Source: Hyphomicrobiales bacterium
Lineage (GTDB): Bacteria; Pseudomonadota; Alphaproteobacteria; Rhizobiales; Rhizobiaceae
Length of the DNA stretch: 64,000 nt
Reading direction: 5' to 3'
Assembly (NCBI GenBank): GCA_900472785.1
Contig: UCJH01000012.1
Location: forward strand, 1-64,000
The notes below the pieces were generated by a model. The model was not told the DNA's origin. It saw nothing but the letters and a program-made list of their open reading frames with translations, and searched no databases. The translations under genes and the position numbers were made by a program. Below are positions 36,105 to 45,377 of the stretch, one piece after another; position 1 is the stretch's first letter; each line of letters opens with the position of its first letter.

Positions 36105-37373
36105 ATGTATCACAGGACGATTCTGTCGCGTTTCGCGGCTGCAGCTTTTGCCGGCGCGAGCCTCTTTGCATCCACGGCGGCTTTCGCCGGCGAAGTCACC
36201 ATCTGGTGCTGGGACCCAAATTTCAACGTCGCGATCATGAAGGAAGCCGGCGCGCGCTACACCGCCAAGCATCCCGAAACAACGTTCAATATCGTCGATT
36301 TCGCCAAGGCCGATGTCGAGCAGAAGCTCCAGACGGCGCTTTCGTCCGGCACGACGGATGCCCTGCCGGATATCGTCCTCATCGAGGATTACGGCGCGCA
36401 GAAATACCTTCAGTCCTTTCCCGGCGCGTTTGCCGAGTTGAGCGGCACGGTCGATTATTCCGGCTTCGCACCCTATAAGGTGCAGCTGATGACGGTCGAC
36501 GGCAAGGTCTACGGCATGCCGTTCGACAGCGGCGTCACCGGTTTCTATTATCGCAAGGACTATCTCGAACAGGCCGGCTTCAAGCCCGCCGACGTCCAGG
36601 ACATCACCTGGGACCGCTTCATCGAGATCGGCAAGCAGGTCGAAGAAAAGACCGGCAAGAAGATGATGGGCCTCGACATCACCGATGCCGGCTTCACGCG
36701 CATCCTCATGCAGTCCGCTGGCCAATGGTATTTCGATGCCGACGGCAATCTCAACATCGAGAACAATACGGCCCTCAAGGCAGCGCTTGAAACACAGCAG
36801 AAGATCCTGCAGGCGGGCGTCTACAAGCCATCCTCAGGCTGGACGGAATGGGTCGGCAGCTTTACCTCCGGCGATGTCGCAACCGTCACGACCGGCGTCT
36901 GGATCACCGGCACGGTCAAGGCGCAGGCCGACCAGGCGGGCAAATGGGGCGTAGCTCCTATCCCGAGCCTTGGCATCGAAGGCGCGGGGCATGCCTCCAA
37001 CCTCGGCGGATCGAGCTGGTACGTCCTGGAAAGCTCGGCAGAAAAAGCCGATGCCATCGCCTTCCTGAACGAGACCTATGCCAAGGATATCGACTTCTAC
37101 CAGAAGATCCTCACCGAGCGCGGCGCGGTCGGCTCGCTTATGGCGGCCCGCACCGGCGACGCCTACATGAAGGCCGACGATTTCTTCGGCGGTGAAAAGG
37201 TCTGGCAGAATTTCTCCGATTGGCTGTCCAAGGTTCCTCCGGTCAACTACGGCATCTTCACCAACGAAGTGGACACCGCAGTGACGGCGCACCTTCCGTC
37301 ACTTGCCCAGGGCGCCAAGGTCGATGAGGTTCTGAAGGAAATCCAGAGCCAGGCCGAAGGCCAGATTCAGTAA
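36105..37373 (+). CDS. Maltose-type extracellular sugar-binding protein
   Basis: This 422-residue ABC binding protein has a signal peptide of about 28 residues ending AFAG, and the family-1 solute-binding fold. Segments such as GEVTIWCWDPNF at the mature start, and YGMPFDSGVTGFYYRKD, are typical. AGGGAGGA precedes the ATG at 36105. It is the first transporter gene of an operon with two MalF/MalG-type permeases, a GH2 glycosidase and a MalK-type ATPase. An oligosaccharide that the GH2 enzyme cleaves is the inferred ligand. Confidence 0.9.
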   Translation: MYHRTILSRFAAAAFAGASLFASTAAFAGEVTIWCWDPNFNVAIMKEAGARYTAKHPETTFNIVDFAKADVEQKLQTALSSGTTDALPDIVLIEDYGAQKYLQSFPGAFAELSGTVDYSGFAPYKVQLMTVDGKVYGMPFDSGVTGFYYRKDYLEQAGFKPADVQDITWDRFIEIGKQVEEKTGKKMMGLDITDAGFTRILMQSAGQWYFDADGNLNIENNTALKAALETQQKILQAGVYKPSSGWTEWVGSFTSGDVATVTTGVWITGTVKAQADQAGKWGVAPIPSLGIEGAGHASNLGGSSWYVLESSAEKADAIAFLNETYAKDIDFYQKILTERGAVGSLMAARTGDAYMKADDFFGGEKVWQNFSDWLSKVPPVNYGIFTNEVDTAVTAHLPSLAQGAKVDEVLKEIQSQAEGQIQ

Positions 37374-37423
37374 TCCGCCCTCCTCCCAGCAACGGGTAGT
37401 CCCATGCCCGTTCTCCGCGAAAG

Positions 37424-37450
37424 CGGGCGGCCTTTGCTGAAGGCCGCCCG
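37424..37450 (+). repeat. Strong hairpin after the sugar-binding-protein gene
   Basis: CGGGCGGCCTT (37424-37434) and AAGGCCGCCCG (37440-37450) form an 11-bp perfect stem with a 5-base loop. It lies 50 bases after the binding-protein stop and has no U tract. It probably protects the upstream mRNA and lowers permease expression. Confidence 0.6.
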
Positions 37451-37512
37451 GAGGTTTCCGGCGCACGTCAGATGCCAACCAGAACGATCCATCCAGAAGC
37501 GGAACGACGACC

Positions 37513-38409
37513 ATGGCTCTTGCAAAAACAGGCGGCTTGAAACGCTACTACGATGTCAACGGCTGGCTGTTCATTGCCCCGGCACTCACGCTCATCGGCA
37601 TCTTCCTGATCTATCCGATCTTCCGCTCGCTGTTTCTGTCCTTCTATTCCGGCAAGGGCATGATGCTGAAATTTGCAGGATTCGGAAACGTAACCCGCCT
37701 GTCGAACGACCCCGTCTTCCTCAAGGCGTTGGCCAATACCACCACCTTCTTCGTCGTGCAGGTGCCGATCATGATCGTGTTGGCGCTGATCCTGGCATCG
37801 CTGCTCAACACCGACCGGCTGAAATTCTCGGGATTCTTCCGCACCGCGATCTTCCTGCCCTGCGTCGCGTCGCTTGTCGCCTATTCGGTGCTGTTCAAGA
37901 GCATGTTCTCGGTCGATGGCGTCATCAACCAGGCTCTCATGGCTGTCGGTCTGATCGGCACGCCGATCGGCTGGCTGACGGAACCCTTCTGGGCGAAGGT
38001 ACTGGTCATCCTCGCCATCACCTGGCGCTGGACCGGCTACAATATGATCTTCTATCTCGCAGCCCTGCAGAACATCGACAAATCGATCTACGAGGCGGCG
38101 CGGATCGACGGCGTTCCGGCTTGGGCGCGCTTCGTGCACCTGACCATCCCGATGCTGAAGCCGGTGATCCTTTTCACCACCATCATTTCGACGATCGGCA
38201 CGATCCAGCTCTTCGACGAGGTCTATAACCTGACCGAAGGCAAGGGCGGACCGGCGGATGCGACGATCACGCTGTCGCTCTATATCTACAACCTCACCTT
38301 CCGCTTCATGCCGAGCTTCGGTTATGCCGCGACGATCTCCTATGTCATCGTCGTCATGGTGGCGGTGCTGTCCTTCCTTCAATTCTATGCCGCGAGGGAC
38401 CGCTCGTGA
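37513..38409 (+). CDS. Sugar ABC transporter permease, MalF/UgpA type
   Basis: This 298-residue permease has about six transmembrane helices. The ATPase-contact loop EAARIDGVPAWARFVHLTIP carries the EAA motif. It starts 139 bases after the binding-protein gene, beyond the hairpin, and ends overlapping the next permease start. It pairs with the MalG-type protein. Confidence 0.9.
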   Translation: MALAKTGGLKRYYDVNGWLFIAPALTLIGIFLIYPIFRSLFLSFYSGKGMMLKFAGFGNVTRLSNDPVFLKALANTTTFFVVQVPIMIVLALILASLLNTDRLKFSGFFRTAIFLPCVASLVAYSVLFKSMFSVDGVINQALMAVGLIGTPIGWLTEPFWAKVLVILAITWRWTGYNMIFYLAALQNIDKSIYEAARIDGVPAWARFVHLTIPMLKPVILFTTIISTIGTIQLFDEVYNLTEGKGGPADATITLSLYIYNLTFRFMPSFGYAATISYVIVVMVAVLSFLQFYAARDRS

Positions 38410-39245
38410 CGCCGACACCCGCCCCCTCTGCCCGCACCTGGCGCTTCCTGCCTGCAGCATCCACTTATATCGCGTTGTCCATCGCCGCCTTCGTTTCGCT
38501 CTTTCCGTTCGTCTGGATGCTGATCAGCGCCACCAACACATCGATCGACATCATCAAGGGCAAGACGAGCTTCGGCGATGCATTCTCGACCAACGTGACG
38601 AATTTCTTCACTCTGGTCGATGTGCCGCTGGTGTTCTGGAACTCCGCCAAGGTGGCCATCCTGACCACGCTCCTGACGATCGCGGTTTCATCACTCGCCG
38701 GCTATGGCTTCGAGATGTTCCGCTCGAAGATGCGCGACCACATCTACTCGCTGGTGCTGTTGACCCTGATGGTGCCCTTCGCCGCGCTCATGATCCCGCT
38801 GTTCATGATGATGGGCCGCGCCGGCCTGATCAACACCCATGTGGCGATCCTTTTGCCGACCATCGCATCCGCCTTCATCATTTTCTATTTTCGCCAGTCG
38901 ACAAAGGCGTTCCCGACCGAGCTTCGCGACGCGGCCAAGGTGGATGGGCTGAAGGAATGGCAAATCTTTCTCTACATCTACGTGCCGGTGATGCGCTCAA
39001 CCTTTGCGGCCGCTTTCGTCATCGTCTTCATGACAAGCTGGAACAACTATCTCTGGCCGCTGATCGTGCTGCAATCCAACGAGACCAAGACGATCACCCT
39101 CGTCGTCTCCTCACTCGCCTCGGCCTATTACCCCGACTTCGGCGTCGTCATGATCGGCACGATCCTCGCGACCCTGCCCACCCTTCTCGTCTTCTTCATC
39201 ATGCAACGCCAGTTCGTGGCCGGCATGCTTGGCTCCGTGAAATAG
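38406..39245 (+). CDS. Sugar ABC transporter permease, MalG/UgpE type
   Basis: This 279-residue permease has six transmembrane helices and an EAA-type loop (RDAAKVDGLKEWQIFLYIYVP). It starts with GTG overlapping the preceding stop (GTGA), so translation is coupled. It completes the membrane part of the maltose-type transporter. Confidence 0.9.
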   Translation: MTPTPAPSARTWRFLPAASTYIALSIAAFVSLFPFVWMLISATNTSIDIIKGKTSFGDAFSTNVTNFFTLVDVPLVFWNSAKVAILTTLLTIAVSSLAGYGFEMFRSKMRDHIYSLVLLTLMVPFAALMIPLFMMMGRAGLINTHVAILLPTIASAFIIFYFRQSTKAFPTELRDAAKVDGLKEWQIFLYIYVPVMRSTFAAAFVIVFMTSWNNYLWPLIVLQSNETKTITLVVSSLASAYYPDFGVVMIGTILATLPTLLVFFIMQRQFVAGMLGSVK

Positions 39246-39256
39246 GATTTTCGTCA

Positions 39257-41503
39257 ATGCGCAGATATGAAAGCTTCAACGGCCACTGGATTTTTGCGGA
39301 GGGTTTCGACCCGACCGCGACCGACCGGCCGCTGACAGGCGAAACGATCCGCCTGCCGCACACGGCAGTGGAGCTCCCCTACAACTATTTCGATGAGACG
39401 ATTTACCAGAAGGCCTTCACCTACCAGAAAGTCCTGATCTGGGAGGACAGCTTCGAGGGCCGCGAAGTCTCCCTCGTCTTCGACGCGGCAATGGCCGACA
39501 GCGAGGTCTTCCTGAACGGTCACAGGATCATTGCGCATAAGGACGGCTATACACCGTTCGAGGCGCGGCTGACGCCACATCTGAAGCGGGGCGAAAATCT
39601 TGTGACCGTCAAGATCGACGGCTCCGAGAACCCCGAAATTCCGCCATTCGGCGGACAGATCGATTATCTCTGCTTTGCCGGCATCTACCGCGATGTCTGG
39701 CTGAAGGTCGCAAGTCCGGTTTCGATCGCCAACGTCAAGATCGAGACCCCGGATGCGCTTGCCGCGAAGAAGTCGGTCACCGCCCGTATCTTCCTTGCCA
39801 ATCCGGACGGACGCCCCCTTGCCGGCACGCTCTCCGCCAAGATCCGCCGCAAGGGCGGCGGCGATGTCGCAACAACCACCGTCAACGTCGATGCCAACGA
39901 AGTCTTCCTAACTTTCGACGATCTGGCCGACATCGACCTTTGGGACATCGATAATCCGGTGCTCTACGCCCTTTCGCTCAAGCTGGAGACGGACCATGGC
40001 GAGGACGTGCTGACGCATCGTTTCGGTTTCCGCACCGCGGAGTTCACGCCGGATGGTTTCCTGCTCAACGGGAAACCGCTGAAGCTGCGCGGCCTCAACC
40101 GCCATCAGAGCTGGCCGCACACCGGCTATGCCATGGGCCGACGCGCGCAGGAAAAGGATGCCGATATCCTGAAGCGGGAACTCGCCTGCAACATCGTTCG
40201 CACATCGCACTATCCGCAGTCCAAATGGTTCATCGAGCGCTGCGACGAGATCGGCCTGCTCGTCTTCGAGGAAATCCCCGGCTGGCAGCATATCGGCGGC
40301 GAGGCATGGCAGAAGGAATCGATAGAAAACGTCCGCCGCATGATCGAGCGCGACTGGAACCACCCGTCGATCATCATCTGGGGCGTGCGCATCAACGAAA
40401 GTCAGGACAGTCACGACTTTTACGCCGAGACGAACCGGCTGGCCCGTGAACTCGATACGACGCGCCAGACCGGCGGCGTGCGGTTCATCACCAATTCGGA
40501 ACTGCTGGAAGACGTCTACACGATGAACGACTTCATCCTTGGCCAGGAAGAGGTCCCCGGCAACAATCGCGGCCGCGTGGTGCTGCGCGACCGGGTGGAA
40601 ACGACGGGCATCACCCGACCGATCCCCTACATGATCACCGAATATAACGGCCACATGTATCCGACGAAACGTTTCGATCAGGAGCAGCGCCAGGCCGAGC
40701 ACGTCACGCGCCATCTGCTGATCCTCGATGCGGTCGCGGGCGACAGCAATATTTCGGGCTCCACCGGCTGGTGCATGTTCGACTACAACACCCACAAGGA
40801 TTTCGGCGCCGGCGACCGCATCTGCTATCACGGCGTCCTCGACATGTACCGCATTCCCAAATTCGCGGCCTATGCCTATGCCTCGCAGGGCGACCCGAAG
40901 GACGGCGCGGTGCTTCAGCCGGTCACCTACTGGGCACGCGGCGAGCGCAATGTCGGCGGCGTGCTGCCGCTCATCATCCTCACCAACTGCGACTACATCG
41001 AAGTGAAATTCGGCGAATGGCCGGCCAAGCGCGTCTATCCGGACAGGGAAAACTACCCGCATCTTCCCCACCCTCCGGTCGTGCTCGACCTCAGAACCGT
41101 AACCCCGGAAGAGTTCGGCACCTGGGGCCGCGTCTGGCGCGAAGGCACCTTCACCGGCTATGTTGATGGCAAGCCGGTAAAGACCCTGACGCTCCCGGCC
41201 GATCCCGTGCCGACCACGCTGGAAGTGCTGCCGGACGATATGGATCTTCGTGCGGGCGAAAAGGATGCCGTGCGCGTCGTCGTGCGGGTGCTCGACCAGT
41301 GCGGCAACCTCCTGCCGTTCTTCGAGGAACCAATATCGCTGACGCTCGAAGGCCCGGGCCGCATCATCGGCCCCAGCGACCATACGCTGAAGGGCGGCGC
41401 CACCGGCTTCTGGATCGAGGCCGGCGACGATCGCGGCGCACTGACGCTGACGGTCGAGAGCCGGCGCTTCGCTACGAGCACCACCACCTTCACGATCAAC
41501 TGA
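39257..41503 (+). CDS. Glycoside hydrolase family 2 enzyme
   Basis: This 748-residue GH2 protein is of the beta-galactosidase/beta-glucuronidase type. It has a jelly-roll N-terminal domain, an immunoglobulin-like domain and a TIM barrel with [19 protein letters not shown], the acid/base region WGVRINESQ and the likely nucleophile region MITEYNGH. An extra C-terminal beta domain follows. There is no signal peptide, so it cleaves an imported glycoside in the cytoplasm. The ATG at 39257 lies 11 bases after the permease stop. The EbgR-like regulator supports a beta-galactoside-like substrate, but beta-glucuronide or beta-mannoside remains possible. Confidence 0.88.
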   Translation: MRRYESFNGHWIFAEGFDPTATDRPLTGETIRLPHTAVELPYNYFDETIYQKAFTYQKVLIWEDSFEGREVSLVFDAAMADSEVFLNGHRIIAHKDGYTPFEARLTPHLKRGENLVTVKIDGSENPEIPPFGGQIDYLCFAGIYRDVWLKVASPVSIANVKIETPDALAAKKSVTARIFLANPDGRPLAGTLSAKIRRKGGGDVATTTVNVDANEVFLTFDDLADIDLWDIDNPVLYALSLKLETDHGEDVLTHRFGFRTAEFTPDGFLLNGKPLKLRGLNRHQSWPHTGYAMGRRAQEKDADILKRELACNIVRTSHYPQSKWFIERCDEIGLLVFEEIPGWQHIGGEAWQKESIENVRRMIERDWNHPSIIIWGVRINESQDSHDFYAETNRLARELDTTRQTGGVRFITNSELLEDVYTMNDFILGQEEVPGNNRGRVVLRDRVETTGITRPIPYMITEYNGHMYPTKRFDQEQRQAEHVTRHLLILDAVAGDSNISGSTGWCMFDYNTHKDFGAGDRICYHGVLDMYRIPKFAAYAYASQGDPKDGAVLQPVTYWARGERNVGGVLPLIILTNCDYIEVKFGEWPAKRVYPDRENYPHLPHPPVVLDLRTVTPEEFGTWGRVWREGTFTGYVDGKPVKTLTLPADPVPTTLEVLPDDMDLRAGEKDAVRVVVRVLDQCGNLLPFFEEPISLTLEGPGRIIGPSDHTLKGGATGFWIEAGDDRGALTLTVESRRFATSTTTFTIN

Positions 41504-41513
41504 GAGACCCGCC

Positions 41514-42602
41514 ATGGCAGATGTTCGCCTGACCGAGATACGCAAGAGCTTCGGCGCACTGGATATCATCAAGGGCGTCGATCTCTCGATCGAAACCGGC
41601 GAATTCGTCGTCTTCGTCGGCCCCTCCGGCTGCGGAAAATCGACGCTTTTGCGGATGATCGCCGGGCTTGAGGACATCACCTCCGGGGAGCTGACGATCG
41701 GCGGCAGCGTGATGAACGATGTCGACCCTTCGAAACGCGGCATCGCCATGGTCTTCCAGTCCTATGCGCTCTATCCGCACATGACCGTGCGCGAAAACAT
41801 GGGATTTGCCCTGCGCTTCGCCGGCATGGCGAAGGAGGAGATCGAGCGCCGCGTCACGGATGCGGCGAACATTCTCGAGCTTGGCCCGTTGATGGACCGC
41901 AAGCCCAAGGCGCTCTCCGGCGGACAACGCCAGCGCGTTGCCATCGGCCGCGCCATCGTGCGCAATCCGGATGTCTTCCTGTTCGACGAACCGCTCTCCA
42001 ATCTCGATGCGGAACTGCGCGTTCACATGCGCGTCGAGATCGCCAAGCTGCACAAGACGCTCAAGTCGACGATCATCTACGTGACCCACGACCAGGTGGA
42101 GGCCATGACGCTCGCCGACAAGATCGTCGTGCTGCGCGCCGGCGTGGTCGAGCAGGTCGGTGCCCCGCTCGATCTCTACGACGATCCGAACAACACCTTC
42201 GTCGCCGGCTTCATCGGCTCGCCGCGCATGAATTTCCTGAAGGCACAGGTCGCGTCCATCGCCCCTGGTTTCGTCACGGTCTCCCTGGCGAACCAGCCGG
42301 ACGTCCAGCTTCGCCTTCCCGCCGCGGCTCCAAGCGTGAAGGTCGGCGATGAGGTCAGCATCGGCGTCCGGCCCGAGCATTTCCGGGCAGCGGGTCAGGG
42401 AGATGCCGATCTCGTCGTCGCCGTCGATGTCGCGGAACACCTCGGCAATACCAGCTATGTCTACGCCCATGTCTCCGCGGGCGAACGGATTATCATCGAA
42501 CGGGCAGAATCCCGTTCGGCGATCAATCGCGAGAAGCTGACTGTCGGACTTTCGGCGGCCAGTTCCTTTCTTTTCGACAGCGCCGGCACCCGCGTCAGAT
42601 AG
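41514..42602 (+). CDS. Sugar ABC transporter ATPase, MalK/UgpC type
   Basis: This 362-residue ATPase has Walker [10 protein letters not shown], signature LSGGQRQR and Walker B/D-loop [14 protein letters not shown]-terminal TOBE/OB regulatory domain with ISIGVRPEH-like sequence follows. It lies 10 bases after the GH2 gene and energises the upstream MalF/MalG-type permeases. Confidence 0.93.
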   Translation: MADVRLTEIRKSFGALDIIKGVDLSIETGEFVVFVGPSGCGKSTLLRMIAGLEDITSGELTIGGSVMNDVDPSKRGIAMVFQSYALYPHMTVRENMGFALRFAGMAKEEIERRVTDAANILELGPLMDRKPKALSGGQRQRVAIGRAIVRNPDVFLFDEPLSNLDAELRVHMRVEIAKLHKTLKSTIIYVTHDQVEAMTLADKIVVLRAGVVEQVGAPLDLYDDPNNTFVAGFIGSPRMNFLKAQVASIAPGFVTVSLANQPDVQLRLPAAAPSVKVGDEVSIGVRPEHFRAAGQGDADLVVAVDVAEHLGNTSYVYAHVSAGERIIIERAESRSAINREKLTVGLSAASSFLFDSAGTRVR

Positions 42603-42634
42603 CGGGCGAGGTTCGGACAATTCGGGAGACCACA

Positions 42635-44641
42635 ATGACCGATCGACAGACCATCGGCTGGGGGATCATCGGCCCCGGCAGCATCGCCAAGACGTTTGCC
42701 GGCGGCATTGCCCATTCCCAAACAGGGAAACTGGTCGCGATCGCCAGCCGCGACCCATCGAAACCCGGCCTCGCCGAAGGCTTTCCGGGCGCCCGCATCG
42801 TTGAAGGCTACGACGCGCTGCTTGCCGATCCCGAGATCGACGCGGTCTATATTGCCACGCCGCATCCCTCCCATGCCGAATGGGCCATCAAGGCAATTCG
42901 CGCCGGCAAGCATGTGCTGGTCGAAAAGCCGATCGCGCTTTCGGCCTATGAAGCTGACACACTCTATCACGAGGCGCGCAAGGCTGGTGTCTTCGCCGGC
43001 GAAGCCTTCATGTACCGCCTGCACCCGCAGACCGCAAAGATCGTCGACCTCGTCCAAAGCGGCGCAATCGGCACCGTGCGACTGATCAAGTCGAGCTTCG
43101 GCTTCGACATGGGATCGGTCAGGCCGGAGCATCGGCTGTTTTCCAACAGTCTCGCCGGAGGCGGCATTCTCGATGTCGGCGGTTATCCGGTCTCCATGGC
43201 GCGGTTGATCGCCGGTGCCACGGAAAACAAACCCTTTATCGAGCCGGTCAAAGTGGCCGGCGCCGGCCACCTCGGGGAAACCGGGGTGGACGAGTGGGCC
43301 TCCGCGGTCCTCCAGTTCGAAAACGGCATCATCGCCGAGGTTTCCTGCTCGATCATGGCACAGCAGGACAATGTGCTGCGCATCATCGGATCCGAAGGCC
43401 GCATCGACGTCGCCGATTTCTGGTTCGCATCCGGCCACAGGGGCGGTACCGGGCAGATCGACATCATTCGCAAGGACGGCAGCCGCGATACCGTCGAGGT
43501 TTCCGAGGACCGGTGGCTCTGTTCCTTTGAAGTGGATGCCGCCGGCGAGGCCATCCGTGCAGGCCGCCAGCAATTCGACGCGCCGGGCATGAGCTGGGCG
43601 GATTCGGTCGGCAACCTCCGGGTTCTGGACCAATGGCGGGCATCGATCGGCCTCGAATACGGCATCGAGAAATCGAGCCAGCGCCCCTTCAACATCCGCG
43701 GCGAAACCGTCAAAGCCGGCAACAGCGTACCCCGCCGGCAGATTCCCGGCATCGACAAGCCGGCATCGGTCGTCGCCTTGGGGTTTGAATTCTTCCCCAA
43801 TTTTTCAGCGGCCTCGCTGACGCTCGATGCCTTCTATGAGGCCGGCGGCAATGTCTTCGACACCGCCTGGATCTACCAGAGCGGCATCACCGAGGCGATC
43901 TTCGGCGACTGGCAGACAAGCCGCAGTGTTCCGCGCGACGAGGTGGTGCTGATCGGCAAGGGCGCGCATTCCCCGCTTGTCTATCCCGACCGGATCGGCA
44001 AGCAGCTCTCGCAATCGTTGGAGCGCCTGAAAACCGATTATATCGACGTCTATTTCATGCACCGCGACAATCCCGACGTACCCGTCGGCGAATTTGTCGA
44101 TGCCATGGATGCGGAGGTCAAGGCCGGCCGCATCCGCGGAATCTTCGGCGGATCGAACTGGACCCGCGCACGGCTGGAAGAGGCGACCACCTACGCAGCG
44201 GCAAACGGCAAGACGGCACCCGCCGCCCTCTCGAACAATTTCTCGCTGGCCGAGATGCTGGATCCGATCTGGCCCGGCTGCGTTGCGGCGTCGGACGATG
44301 AATGGAAGGGCTGGCTTGCCGAACGCCAGATTCCGAACTTTGCCTGGTCGAGCCAGGGCCGCGGTTTCTTCACCGATCGCGCCGGCCGTGAAAAGACGGA
44401 GGACGAGGAACTGGTCCGCTGCTGGTACAGCGACCGCAACTTCGAGCGCCGCGAACGCGCCATCGAGCTTGCAAACAGGCTCGGCCGCAAACCGATCCAT
44501 ATCGCGCTGGCTTACGTCCTTGCCCAGCCCTTCCCGGTGATCCCGCTGATCGGCCCGCGGACGGTCGCCGAACTTGAAGACAGCCTTTCGGCGCTCGACA
44601 TCCGGCTGTCCGTGGACGAACTCAAATGGCTGGAAGCATAA
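42635..44641 (+). CDS. Fused Gfo/Idh/MocA oxidoreductase and aldo/keto reductase
   Basis: This single 668-residue frame joins two redox enzymes. Residues 1-345 form a Gfo/Idh/MocA dehydrogenase with Rossmann motif GIIGPGSIAK and signature EKPIAL (97-102). Residues about 370-668 form an aldo/keto reductase with a complete catalytic tetrad: D409, Y414, K442 and H476. The linker is about 25 residues. No stop or frameshift separates them, and codon use is uniform. The gene follows the MalK-type ATPase by 32 bases and ends the operon. Two coupled NAD(P)-dependent steps on a sugar, such as oxidation and reduction at different carbons, are inferred. Confidence 0.88.
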   Translation: MTDRQTIGWGIIGPGSIAKTFAGGIAHSQTGKLVAIASRDPSKPGLAEGFPGARIVEGYDALLADPEIDAVYIATPHPSHAEWAIKAIRAGKHVLVEKPIALSAYEADTLYHEARKAGVFAGEAFMYRLHPQTAKIVDLVQSGAIGTVRLIKSSFGFDMGSVRPEHRLFSNSLAGGGILDVGGYPVSMARLIAGATENKPFIEPVKVAGAGHLGETGVDEWASAVLQFENGIIAEVSCSIMAQQDNVLRIIGSEGRIDVADFWFASGHRGGTGQIDIIRKDGSRDTVEVSEDRWLCSFEVDAAGEAIRAGRQQFDAPGMSWADSVGNLRVLDQWRASIGLEYGIEKSSQRPFNIRGETVKAGNSVPRRQIPGIDKPASVVALGFEFFPNFSAASLTLDAFYEAGGNVFDTAWIYQSGITEAIFGDWQTSRSVPRDEVVLIGKGAHSPLVYPDRIGKQLSQSLERLKTDYIDVYFMHRDNPDVPVGEFVDAMDAEVKAGRIRGIFGGSNWTRARLEEATTYAAANGKTAPAALSNNFSLAEMLDPIWPGCVAASDDEWKGWLAERQIPNFAWSSQGRGFFTDRAGREKTEDEELVRCWYSDRNFERRERAIELANRLGRKPIHIALAYVLAQPFPVIPLIGPRTVAELEDSLSALDIRLSVDELKWLEA

Positions 44642-44645
44642 GAAT

Positions 44646-44668
44646 GCAAAAACCGCCCACGAGGGCGG
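44646..44668 (-). terminator. Terminator, distal of two, for the chemoreceptor operon
   Basis: CCGCCC (44653-44658) pairs with GGGCGG (44663-44668) around ACGA. Read on the minus strand, five Ts follow the stem. It lies just past the second hairpin and the stop of the fused oxidoreductase gene, so it may also stop convergent transcription. Confidence 0.7.
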
Positions 44669-44685
44669 CCAGACCGAACCAAAGT

Positions 44686-44720
44686 GCAAAAACGCCGCCA
44701 GCGAAAGCCGACGGCGTTTG
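44686..44720 (-). terminator. Terminator, proximal of two, for the chemoreceptor operon
   Basis: AAACGCCG (44690-44697) pairs with CGGCGTTT (44712-44719). The minus-strand transcript then reads TTTTTGC. It starts 14 bases after the stop of the secreted PDC-like gene. Two tandem terminators suggest strong insulation from the convergent sugar operon. Confidence 0.75.
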
Positions 44721-44732
44721 CAGGAGATAGGA

Positions 44733-45314
44733 TTAGAGCGAATCCAGGTTGATGCCGATGGTCACGGCACCGATCGGCGCGCCGGTTTCATCGACGATGG
44801 TCGCGCTCGCCTGGGATTGCAGGATCTGGGTCGATTCATCCTTCTCCGCCTCATCGACGAAGACCGCGCCGGCGCCGGCGCCAAACGACTTCTGGAACTT
44901 ATCCTCGTCGCCCTGCCAATAATCTGATGTCACGTCGTTCTGGCCGACATTGAGGCCCTTTGCGTCCATGACGAAGATTTCGGTGATCGTGCCACCGGAC
45001 GCTTCCTGCTTGGCCTTCAGAAAGGTCGAGACGGGATTGGCAAGCACGCCATCGATCATGGCGCGGTCGGACCCTTCCACTTCGGCGCGCCATTTCTGAT
45101 CCAGCGCCTCGACGTCGGCCTGCGAAAGGCCAGCATTCTTCGCATTCTGCGCCTTGATGGCGTCGATGATGACCGGATCGCTGATCCAAGACTTTACATT
45201 GGTCTCAAGATAATCCTTGACCGGTGCAACATAGGCTTCTTCAGCGGAAGCGAAGCCGGCGGAAAAGAGGACCGAGGCGGACGCAATGAGAAATGCAAAT
45301 TTCCTGCTTGTCAT
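44733..45314 (-). CDS. Secreted PDC/Cache-like sensor-domain protein
   Basis: This 193-residue protein has a signal peptide of about 24 residues ending FASA. A single domain resembling the PDC/Cache folds of chemoreceptors follows, with segments ITEIFVMDAKGLNVGQN, then DYWQGDE and ATIVDETGAPIGAVTIG. There is no membrane anchor after the signal peptide, so it should be free in the periplasm. AAGGAAG precedes the ATG. It lies 63 bases after the chemoreceptor gene on the same strand and could bind a ligand for that receptor. Function is inferred. Confidence 0.75.
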   Translation of the reverse strand: MTSRKFAFLIASASVLFSAGFASAEEAYVAPVKDYLETNVKSWISDPVIIDAIKAQNAKNAGLSQADVEALDQKWRAEVEGSDRAMIDGVLANPVSTFLKAKQEASGGTITEIFVMDAKGLNVGQNDVTSDYWQGDEDKFQKSFGAGAGAVFVDEAEKDESTQILQSQASATIVDETGAPIGAVTIGINLDSL

Positions 45315-45377
45315 GGGGTGCTTCCTTCTTTGAGATTTGTTGCTTTTATGCTGACGGGTCAGTTTTTGTCCCAGGTC

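Noticed and set aside
38258-39256. N-terminal extension of the GH2 reading frame over the two permease genes
   Set aside because: The upstream part is the permease coding region in another frame. The GH2 family N-terminus begins at the ATG at 39257.
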